NCBI GenBank assembly: GCA_029953615.1
Contig: CP124529.1
Span: 4,464,501-4,528,500 of the forward strand
DNA: 64,000 nt
Direction of reading: 5' to 3'
DNA from: Pseudomonas putida
GTDB lineage: Bacteria; Pseudomonadota; Gammaproteobacteria; Pseudomonadales; Pseudomonadaceae
The notes beneath the pieces were generated by a model. It saw only the letters and a list, made by a program, of their open reading frames with translations. It was not told the origin of the DNA and did no database searches. A program made the position numbers and the translations under genes. How positions within the stretch are numbered: position 1 is the stretch's first letter; each line of letters opens with the position of its first letter. Below are positions 29,104 through 39,131 of the stretch, piece after piece.

Positions 29104-29448
29104 TCATCCGTTGGCCTTGCCCACTGCATCCATGGCCCGTGCCGAGTAGACCAGCGCGGCACCGGCGTTCATCGCCACGGCCACGCCGAGTGCCTCGGCG
29201 ATTTCCTCGCGGCTGGCGCCGTGCTTGACGGCCTGCTGCGAGTGCACGGCAATGCAGCCGTCGCAGCGGGTGGTGACTGCCACGGCGAGGGAGATCAGCT
29301 CGCGGGTCTTGGCGTCCAGGTGGTTGGTCTTGGCCCCCGCGCCGCTGGCGGTCATATAGCCTGCCACGGTGTCAGGGGAAAGCTGCTTGAGATCGCCGAT
29401 GCCGGCCATCAACTGCTTACGGTAGGCGTCCCAGTCCATCATGCTCAT
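29104..29448 (-). CDS. AhpD-like / carboxymuconolactone decarboxylase family protein
   Basis: All-helical protein of 114 aa with the AhpD redox pattern TTRCDGCIAVHSQQAVKHGAS: a CxxC pair followed by His, giving thiol peroxidase-type or disulfide reductase activity. LDAKTRELISLAVAV is the usual first motif. ATG 29448 is preferred because AAGGTG precedes it at good spacing. GNAT follows after 78 nt on the same strand; a functional link is not evident. Confidence 0.85.
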   Translation of the reverse strand: MSMMDWDAYRKQLMAGIGDLKQLSPDTVAGYMTASGAGAKTNHLDAKTRELISLAVAVTTRCDGCIAVHSQQAVKHGASREEIAEALGVAVAMNAGAALVYSARAMDAVGKANG

Positions 29449-29567
29449 CGTCTTCACCTTGGGGAGGTTGCGAGTGGAGCTTTCAGGCTAGTCGAAGAGT
29501 GGGGAGTGTGAGACTTGTACTTTGGTTGGTTGCGCGCAGGCCCTTGGGCTGCGCGCTCCCACACCGG

Positions 29568-30467
29568 TCAGATGTAGATGAACACCAGCACCAATGCCGC
29601 GACGAACGCCCACTTCTCCAGGTAGTAGCGGGTGCGGTTGCGCTTCTTCAGCGCCTTGCCACGTTCGCGGATCTTGTAGATGCGGGTGAACAGCCGGTTG
29701 ATGCCACCGGTCTTGTCGCCGGCATCGTTGGGGGCGGCGGCAGCGGCCATGACGTTGCGGCTGAACCAGCGGTTGAACGCGGTTGCCCAGCGGTACTTGA
29801 GCGGGCGTTCGATGTCGCAGAACAGGATGATGCGGTTGTGCTCGGTGGTATTGGCCGCGTAGTGGATGTAGGTCTCGTCGAAGACCACGCCCTCGCCATC
29901 GCGCCAGGAGTACTTCTCACCGTCCACGTCGATGTAGCAACCATCGTCGTTCGGCGTGTCCAGACCCAGGTGGTAGCGATAGGAGCCGGCATATGGGTCG
30001 CGGTGGCGTACCAGCTTGGCGCCCGGCGGCAGGGTGGCGAACATGGCGGCCTTGACCGTACCGATGCCTTTGAGCAACTCGGTGGTGCGTGGGCACAGGG
30101 TCATCGCCGACGGGTGGCTTTCGCCGTACCACTTCAGGTAGAAGCGCTTCCAGCCAGTCTTGAAGAATGAGTTGAAACCGACATCATCGTAATTGTCGGA
30201 TTTCTTGATTTCGCCAACATGCAGCAGCTGCTGGGCTTCCTCGCGGATCTCCTTCCAGTGGTCCTGCAGTGTCTGCAGTTCGGGGAAGGCCTCCACTGGC
30301 AGATAAGGCTTGGCCGGGTGCCTGGAAAACAGATACAGAAAGCTGTTGACCGGGGCCAGGAAGCTGGAGTGGTCGCCCAGCTGACGGGTCAGCTTGTGGC
30401 GAACCCGACCGCGCAGGTGAACATAGGCGATCGAGAGGGCGAAGATGAGTACGAGTGCAATTTTCAT
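29568..30467 (-). CDS. lpxO: LpxO-type lipid A 2-hydroxylase
   Basis: Fe(II)/2-oxoglutarate dioxygenase (299 aa) of the aspartyl/asparaginyl hydroxylase fold that adds a 2-hydroxyl to a lipid A acyl chain. An N-terminal membrane helix (residues 3-18) and a C-terminal one (FVAALVLVFIYI) flank the cytosolic domain. The iron ligands are in VRHRDPYAGSYRYHLGL (HxD) and the distal His in FDETYIHYAANTTEHNR, with Arg for 2-oxoglutarate next. Length and both anchors fit LpxO. It stands as a single gene. Confidence 0.88.
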   Translation of the reverse strand: MKIALVLIFALSIAYVHLRGRVRHKLTRQLGDHSSFLAPVNSFLYLFSRHPAKPYLPVEAFPELQTLQDHWKEIREEAQQLLHVGEIKKSDNYDDVGFNSFFKTGWKRFYLKWYGESHPSAMTLCPRTTELLKGIGTVKAAMFATLPPGAKLVRHRDPYAGSYRYHLGLDTPNDDGCYIDVDGEKYSWRDGEGVVFDETYIHYAANTTEHNRIILFCDIERPLKYRWATAFNRWFSRNVMAAAAAPNDAGDKTGGINRLFTRIYKIRERGKALKKRNRTRYYLEKWAFVAALVLVFIYI

Positions 30468-30627
30468 GGACGTTTACTTGTCGAAAAAGGTGGCCATGCG
30501 CCATGGCATGAGCCCGCCAGCATAAACAATCATGGGGGTAGTTTGTACTTATTGTTACGCAACGACGGGGCGACTTAGGTTTAATGCCCTGCAGCCTTGC
30601 GCAAACGTTTCATGTTCAGGAGTTCGT

Positions 30628-31173
30628 ATGATTCAGGACGCACGCCCCAGCGGTACCCCCTTCAAGCGGCTGTTCTTCGCGTTGCCGGTCAGCGATGCCC
30701 AGCGCCGTGCCCTGGCCCAGTGGCGACGCGGTCTGAACCTGCGCAGCGGCAAGCCGGTGCCGGCCGCCAACTTCCATGTGACATTGCTATTCCTTGGTGA
30801 TGTGGATACCGCCCAGGTGCCAGCAATTTGCGCGGCGGTCGATCAGCTGGCGCTGCCGGCGACGGCACCACGGCTATTGCTGGACCGCTTGCAGGCGTGG
30901 CAGCGGGCCAGCGCCCTGGTGCTGGAGGCGCAGCACACGCCACCAGCCCTGTTGCAACTGGTGTACAGCTTGCAGCAGGCGCTGCTGCCGTTGGGGGTGG
31001 AAGCGGCCGACCGCGAATATCGCCCGCACCTGACGCTGGCCAGGGACTACCGTGGCCAGCCGCCAGAGGCCGGCAGCGCGCCGGATTTCTACCTCGCTGC
31101 CCGCCATTTCACACTGTATGAGTCGCGCAAGGGCGCTTACTGGCCGTTGGCGCAATGGCCGCTGTCGAGCTGA
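30628..31173 (+). CDS. thpR: RNA 2',3'-cyclic phosphodiesterase
   Basis: 2H phosphoesterase of 181 aa that opens 2',3'-cyclic phosphates on RNA. Both signature motifs are present: FHVTLLFLG (HxTL) near residue 50 and YRPHLTLARD (HxTL) near 133. ATG 30628 follows CAGGAG at seven bases. A single gene with its own promoter region; the physiological substrate in bacteria is unclear. Confidence 0.88.
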   Translation: MIQDARPSGTPFKRLFFALPVSDAQRRALAQWRRGLNLRSGKPVPAANFHVTLLFLGDVDTAQVPAICAAVDQLALPATAPRLLLDRLQAWQRASALVLEAQHTPPALLQLVYSLQQALLPLGVEAADREYRPHLTLARDYRGQPPEAGSAPDFYLAARHFTLYESRKGAYWPLAQWPLSS

Positions 31174-31291
31174 TTCAGGCCGTGACCTCGCTGCTGAAGA
31201 CCCGCTCGACCCAGCCTTCTTGTGTCTTCAAGGTTTCTTAAACTCAGAAGGGTGAGAGCCGGTTTGCCGGAGATGGGGCCAGGGCAGGCGA

Positions 31292-32197
31292 TCACACCGG
31301 CAGGCTCTGGTACGGCAATTCATCCCCCGGGCTGCGGTCGAACTGGCGCTTGTATTCGCGGCTGAACTGCGAGGTGCTCTGGTACCCCACCCGGTGTGCG
31401 GTCTGCGCCACCCCCAGGCCTTCACCGATCAGCATCTGCTGGGCCTTCAGCAGCCGCAGGCGCTTGAGGTACTGCATCGGTGCCATGTCGGTGCAGCGCT
31501 TGAAGTGCTCGTGGAAGGTCGAAACGCTCATGTTGGCGCGCGCGGCCAGCGCTTCCACGCTCAGCGGCTCGGTGTAGTGTTCGCGCAGGTGGGCAAGGGC
31601 GGCCCCGATGCGGGCGAAGTGCCCCTGTTGCTCCACCAGCGCCCGCAACACGCCCGCCTGTGGGCCGCGCAAGGCGGTGTACAGCACCTCGCGTACCCGC
31701 GCCGGGCCCAGCACCTTGGCGTCCATCGGGTCTTGCAGGCAGCGCAGCAGCCGTTCCACGCATTCTCGCATCGGCGCATCGAGTGCAGCCGAGGTCATTG
31801 AATGCGGGGTTTGCGCCTGCACCGCGGTATCCGGCGCCAGGGCCATGCTTTGCACCAGTTCACCCAGCACGCCGCGGTCGATGTCTACCGCCACGCCCAG
31901 CAACGGTGCTTCGGGGGTGGCGAAGGTTTCACACATGAACGGCACCGACAATGCCTGCACCAGGTAATGCCCGGCGCCGTACTCCAGGGTGCGCGGCCCC
32001 AGGCGCGCCAGCTTGCTGCCCTGGGCCAGGATCATCAGGCTGGGTTCGTAGATCTGCGGGCTGCTGGCCACATAGTGGTCCCAGCTCAGCACCTGTACCT
32101 GGGGCAGATGCGTAGGCACGAAGCCCGGGCGCGTGGCAAGGCTGCGGATCAGTGTGCAAAGCGGCGCATTGGCGTCGACGTGTCGGGTCAGTTGCAT
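31292..32197 (-). CDS. AraC-family transcription regulator (YqhC-like)
   Basis: A 301-aa regulator with an AraC_N sensor domain (PSLMILAQGSKLARLG, CETFATPEAPLLGVAVDID) and a C-terminal double HTH (LSVEALAARANMSVSTFHEH, then GYQSTSQFSREYKRQFDRSP). It is divergent from an alcohol dehydrogenase gene 180 nt away, the same arrangement as E. coli yqhC with yqhD, where the regulator responds to aldehydes. A role in aldehyde-induced expression is inferred. The start at 32197 fits the domain start. Confidence 0.85.
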   Translation of the reverse strand: MQLTRHVDANAPLCTLIRSLATRPGFVPTHLPQVQVLSWDHYVASSPQIYEPSLMILAQGSKLARLGPRTLEYGAGHYLVQALSVPFMCETFATPEAPLLGVAVDIDRGVLGELVQSMALAPDTAVQAQTPHSMTSAALDAPMRECVERLLRCLQDPMDAKVLGPARVREVLYTALRGPQAGVLRALVEQQGHFARIGAALAHLREHYTEPLSVEALAARANMSVSTFHEHFKRCTDMAPMQYLKRLRLLKAQQMLIGEGLGVAQTAHRVGYQSTSQFSREYKRQFDRSPGDELPYQSLPV

Positions 32198-32377
32198 GAT
32201 GGACCTGGGCAGAGGATCAGACAGTCTAATCATCTCAGAATCAAGGCTTGGTGCCAGGTGCTGCGTGGTATCTTCGGAGAATCAGGCACGGATACCGGAG
32301 AATCAGCTGTGGGCGAGGCGGGGCATGGCGCGCAAAATGTGTCGCCTGAATCGTTTCACTTCATAGCGAGGCCCTGC

Positions 32378-33430
32378 ATGTACACCGCCATCGGTTATGC
32401 CGCCCAGACCCCTGCCAGCCCCCTGGCTCCCATGACCTTCCAGCGTCGCAGCCCGCGCCCGGATGACGTTGCCATCGAGATCCTGTACTGCGGCGTGTGC
32501 CACTCCGACATCCACCAGGCGCGCAATGAATGGGGCATTGCCGTGTACCCGTTGATGCCAGGCCACGAGATCATCGGCCGGGTCACCGCAGTGGGCGACA
32601 ACGTGACCACGCACAAGGTCGGCGACCTGGTCGGTGTTGGCTGCATGGTCGATTCGTGCCGCCGCTGCGAAGCCTGTGCCAAGGACCTGGAGCAATACTG
32701 CCTGGAAGGGCCGACCATGACCTATGCCACCCCGGACCGGGTCGACGGTAGCAACACCATGGGCGGTTACTCCAGCAGCATCGTGGTCAGCGAGCGCTTC
32801 GTGATGCGCATTCCGGCCGGCATGGACCTGCCCAGCGCCGCGCCGATCCTTTGCGCCGGCATCACCACATATTCGCCGCTCAAGCACCACGGTGTCGGCC
32901 CGGGTCACAAGATCGGCATCCTCGGCATGGGCGGCCTGGGCCATATGGGTATCAAACTGGCCAAGGCCCTGGGCGCCGAAGTGACGCTGTTCACCCGTTC
33001 CCCGGCCAAGGCCGAGGAGGCCCGGCGCCAGGGTGCCGACCATGTGATCGTGTCTACCGATGCCGAACAGATGCGCGCCGCGGCGGGCCGTTTTGATTTC
33101 CTGCTCGATACCATCCCGGTGCAGCACGACCTTAACCCGTACCTGGAAACGCTCAAGTTCGATGGCGTGCATATCCTGGTCGGCCTGATCGAGCCGATCG
33201 ACCCGGCGCTGCATGCGGCCAACCTGGTGCTCAAGCGCCGGGTGCTGGCGGGGTCGTTGATTGGCGGTACTGCTGAGACGCAGGAGGTGCTGGAGTTCTG
33301 TGCCGAGCACGCGATTCGTTGTGATATCGAGTTGCTGGATATCCGCAATATCAACCAGGCGTATGAGCGGATGATCGCCGGGGATGTGAAGTACCGCTTC
33401 GTGATCGACATGGCCACTCTGCAGGGCTGA
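32378..33430 (+). CDS. NAD(P)-dependent zinc alcohol dehydrogenase (YahK/CAD type)
   Basis: Medium-chain dehydrogenase of 350 aa that reduces aldehydes. Catalytic zinc ligands are in YCGVCHSDIHQARNEW and PGHEIIG; the structural zinc site is GCMVDSCRRCEACAKDLEQYC with four Cys. The Rossmann motif is GILGMGGLGHMGIKLAKALG. These mark the YahK/cinnamyl-alcohol subgroup, usually NADPH-linked. ATG 32378 is used because the upstream open frame overlaps the divergent regulator. No ribosome site stands out strongly (GCGAGG at 9 bases). Confidence 0.9.
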   Translation: MYTAIGYAAQTPASPLAPMTFQRRSPRPDDVAIEILYCGVCHSDIHQARNEWGIAVYPLMPGHEIIGRVTAVGDNVTTHKVGDLVGVGCMVDSCRRCEACAKDLEQYCLEGPTMTYATPDRVDGSNTMGGYSSSIVVSERFVMRIPAGMDLPSAAPILCAGITTYSPLKHHGVGPGHKIGILGMGGLGHMGIKLAKALGAEVTLFTRSPAKAEEARRQGADHVIVSTDAEQMRAAAGRFDFLLDTIPVQHDLNPYLETLKFDGVHILVGLIEPIDPALHAANLVLKRRVLAGSLIGGTAETQEVLEFCAEHAIRCDIELLDIRNINQAYERMIAGDVKYRFVIDMATLQG

Positions 33431-33439
33431 TTGGTTACC

Positions 33440-33545
33440 TGTACGGCCTCTTCGCGGGCACGCCCGCTCCCACAGGTAAATCACAGCTTACAGAAATCTG
33501 TGCAGTAACTGTGGGAGCGGGCGAGCCCGCGAAGAGGCCAGTACA
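33440..33545. repeat. Inverted REP pair (GCGGGC-CCCGCTCCCACAGG type)
   Basis: Arms GTACGGCCTCTTCGCGGGCA and complement GCCCGCGAAGAGGCCAGTAC between convergent genes. Confidence 0.85.
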
Positions 33546-33567
33546 GGGAATGAAGAAGCTGGATCTG

Positions 33568-34884
33568 TTACCACGCCAATGCCCTGTCCCAGCCTTTCCA
33601 GAACAACCATCGCCGTACCTCGCCATGTGCCCCGGTACCGATCTGCCAGGCCGGCCGCCCGCTGTCCAGGGCAATCACCGAAACGAACCCGGCATGGCTC
33701 GCCGCCACCAGCGTACGCCCGTCGGCACTGACATCCAGCGCACTGATGGTCGACCCCAGAAAGTGCTGCCAATGCTCCACGCCATCTTCGCCAAACGCCC
33801 GCAGGTAACCATAGGCATCCCCCACGATGTACTCGCCGTCGCGCGCCACCCCGGCATACACCCGTGCGCCATCCTGCACCAGCGGGGTACGCGGGTCCTG
33901 GCTGTAGTAATCGGTATCCAGCCCCGGCAAGTCGGCTACCCTGACGGCCAGCGTGGCACCACTGTAGAAATGACAGGCGTTGAGAAGCAGCTGGTCACCC
34001 TTGCGGTTGAACAGCGCGAAGTGCGGGTACTCGCTACCAGGGCCGATTGCCGCCACGGGCCTGAGCTGGTCGTCCAGCACCAGGTGACGGCTGCCTTGCT
34101 CGCCGATTACGATCAACCGGCCGTCCGCCGACACTGCGCCGTGCTCCATGCTCAGCCCCAGGCTGATGTCGTCCGGGTCGGTGCCTTCGTCCAGTTCGTC
34201 GAGCACCCGGGCCTGGTGCGGCAGCAGGCGGGTCGCACCGTGGCGGGTCAGCAGGAAAATACCTTCGGCACTCACCAGCAGTACCCGTTGGCCATCCGGG
34301 AAGGGGATCAGCGCGGTCGGCGCGGGCGGCAGGTCGAACGGCTCGAACGGGTAACCCGGCGGCAACCCCTCCAGCCCCGTGGGCCAGGCCAGGCGCAGCA
34401 CCTGCGGGCCGCCCCAGCCATCGGTCACGCGCACGCCCTCGGCATTGGCCAGGGCGAAGTAGCGCCGGGCCGGGCAGCGGCCGAAGTGATCGACGCCGAT
34501 CACCGGGGTCACCCCGTGACTGTCGATGTGCACCACCTGGCCTTTGTCATGCGGCATGCCGATGCGTGCCAGCAGGCTGCCGTCGTCCAGCAGCAAGACG
34601 TTGCAGATGCCTTGCCCGTGTTCCTCGATCAGCGCCAGCAATGGGTGGTGGGCTGGCGGCCAGGCTTCGCGGAAGGCTTGCTGCTCGAAGGCTTCGACAC
34701 CAGGCCGGTTGGCGGCTTGCAAGGCTTCCAGCCAGGCATCGAGCAAGTGCTCGGTGGCTTGCGGCAGGGGTTCTTCGAGGTCATCCCAGCCTTGCGCGCG
34801 GCCCTGCGCGACATAAGCGTTGACGGCCTGGGCATAGGCGGTAACGGCCTGCTGCCACTGCTGCTGAGGGGGCTGCTGGTCCAT
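33568..34884 (-). CDS. Beta-propeller-like (WD40/quinoprotein-fold) hypothetical protein
   Basis: A cytosolic protein of 438 aa. No signal peptide. After a helical N-terminal 75 residues, repeated four-strand blades appear: GSLLARIGMPHDKGQVVHID, DGQRVLLVSAEGIFLLTRHG, DGRLIVIGEQGSRHLVLD, DGEYIVGDAYGYLRAFGEDG and DGRTLVAASHAGFVSVIALD. The last ones match PQQ/WD40-like blades. No catalytic residues are evident. A start further upstream is open but ATG 34884 fits the composition change and leaves a proper gap to divergent sotB. Confidence 0.75.
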   Translation of the reverse strand: MDQQPPQQQWQQAVTAYAQAVNAYVAQGRAQGWDDLEEPLPQATEHLLDAWLEALQAANRPGVEAFEQQAFREAWPPAHHPLLALIEEHGQGICNVLLLDDGSLLARIGMPHDKGQVVHIDSHGVTPVIGVDHFGRCPARRYFALANAEGVRVTDGWGGPQVLRLAWPTGLEGLPPGYPFEPFDLPPAPTALIPFPDGQRVLLVSAEGIFLLTRHGATRLLPHQARVLDELDEGTDPDDISLGLSMEHGAVSADGRLIVIGEQGSRHLVLDDQLRPVAAIGPGSEYPHFALFNRKGDQLLLNACHFYSGATLAVRVADLPGLDTDYYSQDPRTPLVQDGARVYAGVARDGEYIVGDAYGYLRAFGEDGVEHWQHFLGSTISALDVSADGRTLVAASHAGFVSVIALDSGRPAWQIGTGAHGEVRRWLFWKGWDRALAW

Positions 34885-34980
34885 GAGCGGATCGGGCTCC
34901 TTGTTGCTGCGTTCGCATTTCACACAAAGCGCGCATGGTACTCCTTCTGCTCGACTCGCGGTTGTGAGGCCCAGGCTTGA

Positions 34981-36306
<1,326 letters not shown>

Positions 36307-36313
36307 ATGACCG

Positions 36314-36417
36314 TGCCGGTTTCTTCGCGGGCACGCCCGCTCCCACAGGTACTGCATCGCTCCTGAAGTTGATGCAGTACCTGTGGGAGCGGGCGTGCCC
36401 GCGAAGAGGCCGGTACT
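36314..36417. repeat. Inverted REP pair (GCGGGC-CCCGCTCCCACAGG type)
   Basis: Arms GCCGGTTTCTTCGCGGGCAC and its near-complement between sotB and the convergent LysR gene. Confidence 0.85.
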
Positions 36418-36435
36418 GGCGATTTTGCCCGCCGT

Positions 36436-37360
36436 TCAGTCTGGAACGATTGTGCAGCCGTTGGCCAACGCCCGGTTACGCAAGGCTTCGAAGCGTTCGC
36501 GCAGCCACAGGTGCAGTTGCGCCACAGCGGGCGTGAGTTGCTTGCGGTGCGGGCACACCAGGGTGACCGGGACGGGCTCACCGAGGTATTCGGGCAGGAC
36601 GATTTCCAGTTCGCCGGCCACGATGTTGGCACTTACGTCCAGCCACGACTTGTAGACAATGCCTTCGCCCTGCAAGGCCAGGCGGCGGATCACGTCGGCA
36701 TCGTCGCTGACCAGCGGCCCGCGTACCTGCACGGTACGGTTGCCCACCCGCCATTTGTCGTAGACCCGGTTGTACTGCATGTACAGCAGGCAGGCGTGCT
36801 GCTGCAGGGCATCGGGCGTGAGCGGGCGGCCGTGGCGAGCCAGGTAGTCGGGCGCGGCGACCAGCACCCGGCGGTTCCAGTCGGCCAGCGGCAGGGCAAT
36901 GTAGTTGGCGTCCTGGTTGAGGCCATAGCGGATCGCCACATCCACCGGGTCGCGGTTGAGATCCGCGATCTGGTCGGACAGGAAGAAGCGTCAGGTGCAG
37001 GGCCGGGTGCTCGCGGCGGAAAGCGCTCAGCCATGGCAGCAGCATATTGCGGCCGAGGTCGGACGGTGCCGACACCTGCAGGGTGCCGCGCAGGGTGTTG
37101 GCGTTGCCATGCAGGTCTTCACGCCCTTGGCGCAAGCTCTCCAGCACGTTCAAGGCCGTCGGCAGGTACAACTCGCCTTCGGCGGTCAGGCGCAGGCTGC
37201 GGGTGGTGCGGGCGAACAGACGCACGTCGAGGTCGCGCTCCAGGCGCTTGATCGCGGCGGCCACCTGGCCCGGCAGCAGCTCGGCTTCGTGGGCGGCTGC
37301 GGTGAAGCTGCCCAGCACGCTGCTGCGGACGAACAGTTCGAGGTCGGCGATGCGCAGCAT
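36436..37360 (-). pseudogene. LysR-family regulator, frameshifted
   Basis: Normally about 307 aa. The N-terminal HTH is intact (DLELFVRSSVLGSFTAAAHE, QVAAAIKRLERDL) and the effector domain is intact in another frame (DVAIRYGLNQDANYIALPLA). The frame breaks inside LHLTL-FLSDQIADL: the run CTTCTTCC on the minus strand (36981-36988) has one base too many. As written a protein of about 125 native residues plus a foreign tail would be made, able to bind DNA perhaps but not the inducer. ATG 37360 has AGGAG before it. It is divergent from nfsB, its likely target. Confidence 0.82.
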
Positions 37361-37464
37361 TTTCACTCCTGGGATGAAAGTGTTGCTGCATTGTGCCGGT
37401 TTTTCTTTTCTGCAGGAAAGATAAGATGCCGGGCAAATCCCTTGTTCATTCCCGGAGTCGTTGC

Positions 37465-38118
37465 ATGGATACCGTCTCGCTGGCCAAGCGCCGTTACACC
37501 ACCAAAGCCTACGATGCCTCGCGCCGTATTCCCCAGGCCACTGTCGATGCACTGCTCGAGCAACTGCGCCACAGCCCGTCCTCGGTCAACTCGCAGCCGT
37601 GGCATTTCATCGTTGCCGACAGCGCCGAAGGCAAGGCCCGGCTGGCCAAGAGCACCACAGAGCGCTATGCCTACAATTCGCCAAAGATCCTCGATGCCTC
37701 GCATGTGATCGTGTTCTGCACCCGTACCGAGATGACCGAAGCGCACCTGAATGCGGTGCTCGACCAGGAAGCTGCCGATGGCCGCTTCCGCGATGACCAG
37801 GCGCGTGCCGGGCAGAACCAGAGCCGCCGGCATTACGTCGACCTGCACCGTTTTGACCACAAGGACGTGCAGCACTGGATGGAAAAGCAGACCTACCTGG
37901 CGTTGGGTACTGCCTTGCTGGGGGCTGCGGCACATGGGCTGGACGCTACGCCGATCGAAGGCTTCGACAGCAAGGTTCTCGATGCCGAACTGGGCTTGCG
38001 TGAGCGTGGGTTCACCAGCGTGGTCATTCTCAGCCTGGGCTATCGCAGCGAGACGGACTTCAACGCAGGCTTGAACAAGTCGCGGTTGCCGGCTTCGCAG
38101 GTGTTCACCTTCCTGTGA
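37465..38118 (+). CDS. nfsB: Oxygen-insensitive NAD(P)H nitroreductase (NfsB type)
   Basis: FMN-dependent nitroreductase of 217 aa, the same length as E. coli NfsB. Recognisable: AKRRYTTKAYDASRRIP, RHSPSSVNSQPWHFIV (FMN phosphate and ring contacts), and GLDATPIEGFDSKVLDAELGL near the end. It reduces nitroaromatics and quinones. CGGAG lies before the ATG at 37465. A LysR gene, here frameshifted, is divergent across a 104-nt gap. Confidence 0.92.
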   Translation: MDTVSLAKRRYTTKAYDASRRIPQATVDALLEQLRHSPSSVNSQPWHFIVADSAEGKARLAKSTTERYAYNSPKILDASHVIVFCTRTEMTEAHLNAVLDQEAADGRFRDDQARAGQNQSRRHYVDLHRFDHKDVQHWMEKQTYLALGTALLGAAAHGLDATPIEGFDSKVLDAELGLRERGFTSVVILSLGYRSETDFNAGLNKSRLPASQVFTFL

Positions 38119-38125
38119 GGTGGGC

Positions 38126-38144
38126 GGGGCCGCCTTGCGGCCCC
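38126..38144 (+). terminator. Hairpin after nfsB
   Basis: Perfect stem GGGGCCGC-CTT-GCGGCCCC just after the nfsB stop, followed by a REP-like half-site (TTCGCGGCGCAAGGCCGCTC). No long T-run, so the strength is uncertain. Confidence 0.5.
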
Positions 38145-38193
38145 TTCGCGGCGCAAGGCCGCTCCCGCGCGGTCTCATGAACTGGCAAATATT

Positions 38194-38205
38194 CGGCATA
38201 TGCCG
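38194..38205 (+). promoter_or_regulatory. Candidate operator in the resA-resT promoter
   Basis: Perfect 12-bp palindrome CGGCATATGCCG, directly followed by CATACT, a -10-like box, 30 nt before the antitoxin start. Xre antitoxins of RES systems repress their own promoter by binding such palindromes, so this is the likely autoregulatory site. Confidence 0.5.
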
Positions 38206-38240
38206 CATACTTGTCGGCAAACGCCGGAAAGGAGAGCGCC

Positions 38241-38690
38241 ATGCTTGCCGAAGTGCTTCGCGACAACGGTTACCACGAGTACCGGGCGCGCCTGCATGCA
38301 TTGCTGGAAATCCCCGAACTCGCCAGTGATTTTGAAATCCACACCCGCATCACCCATGGCTTCGCTGCAACCTGGCTGGTGAAACTGACCGAGCTCGGCG
38401 TGTTCACCCCCGTGGAGCGTGACCAGATCATTCCCCTGCGCACGCTGAAAACCCGCATCGAACGTGACCAGCCACTGACCGTGGAAGAAAGCGACCGGCT
38501 GTTCCGCTCGGCCCATATCACCGCCATGGCCGAAGCCGTGTTCGGTGAGGCGGGCAAGGCCAAGCGCTGGCTGTCCAAGCCCAAGGAGCGCTTCTCGGGG
38601 CTGACGCCGATGCAGATGCTCACCACCCAGCAGGGCACCACACAGGTCGAAGAGATGTTGCTGCAGATCGCCGAGGGCTTCGGCCTGTGA
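38241..38690 (+). CDS. Xre/MbcA/ParS-type antitoxin of RES-Xre system
   Basis: Antitoxin of 149 aa. The N-terminal half is a degenerate HTH (FEIHTRITHGFAATWLVKLT); the C-terminal half is the DUF2384 toxin-binding domain (ITAMAEAVFGEAGKAKRWLS, then LTPMQMLTTQQGTTQVEEML). It should block the RES toxin and repress the operon. ATG 38241 is set by GGAGAG seven bases ahead. Its stop overlaps the toxin start (GTGA). The order antitoxin-toxin is standard; the P. putida KT2440 RES-Xre pair is, from memory, in a similar gene neighbourhood. Confidence 0.9.
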   Translation: MLAEVLRDNGYHEYRARLHALLEIPELASDFEIHTRITHGFAATWLVKLTELGVFTPVERDQIIPLRTLKTRIERDQPLTVEESDRLFRSAHITAMAEAVFGEAGKAKRWLSKPKERFSGLTPMQMLTTQQGTTQVEEMLLQIAEGFGL

Positions 38691-39124
38691 TTCTGTGGCG
38701 TATCAGCGCCTATGCAGACTTGAGCGGAACGGGTGGCTTGCGTGTCAGCGGCCGCTGGCACCAGGCGGGCCGGCCAGTGGTGTATGCCGCCACCAGCCCG
38801 GCCGGGGCGATGCTCGAAGTGCTGGTGCACCTGGAGATCGACCCTGAGGATTTCCCCACCACCATGCGGCTGCTCCGTATCGAGTTGCCCGACACCGTTT
38901 CGCAAGCGCAGTTGCCCGCTTTGCAGCCTGGCTGGTCGAGCCAGACCGAACTGACCCGGGGCCTGGGCAATCGTTTTCTCGATGAGTGCTCGGCATTGCT
39001 GCTGCCGGTGCCGAGCGCGATCATGCCCAGCACCACCAATTACCTGTTCAACCCGCGCCACCCGCAGGCAATCAGCGCCAGGCTCGAGGTCGAAGACTTC
39101 ACCCCGGACAGCCGGCTGTTCTAG
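38687..39124 (+). CDS. RES-domain toxin (NAD+-degrading)
   Basis: Toxin of 145 aa that depletes NAD+ by phosphorolysis or glycosidase action, as shown for RES toxins. The namesake residues are present: Arg in LWRISAY, Gly-Arg-Trp-His (SGRWHQAGRPVVYAATSP), Glu in AMLEVLVHLE and Ser/Asn near SAIMPSTTNYLFNPRH. The start is GTG overlapping the antitoxin stop by four bases. Full-length, no disabling mutation seen. Confidence 0.9.
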   Translation: MILWRISAYADLSGTGGLRVSGRWHQAGRPVVYAATSPAGAMLEVLVHLEIDPEDFPTTMRLLRIELPDTVSQAQLPALQPGWSSQTELTRGLGNRFLDECSALLLPVPSAIMPSTTNYLFNPRHPQAISARLEVEDFTPDSRLF

Positions 39125-39131
39125 GGCAGCT

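Noticed and set aside
31802..32377. N-terminal extension of the alcohol dehydrogenase frame
   Set aside because: It overlaps the divergent AraC gene and has no family similarity; the enzyme begins at ATG 32378.
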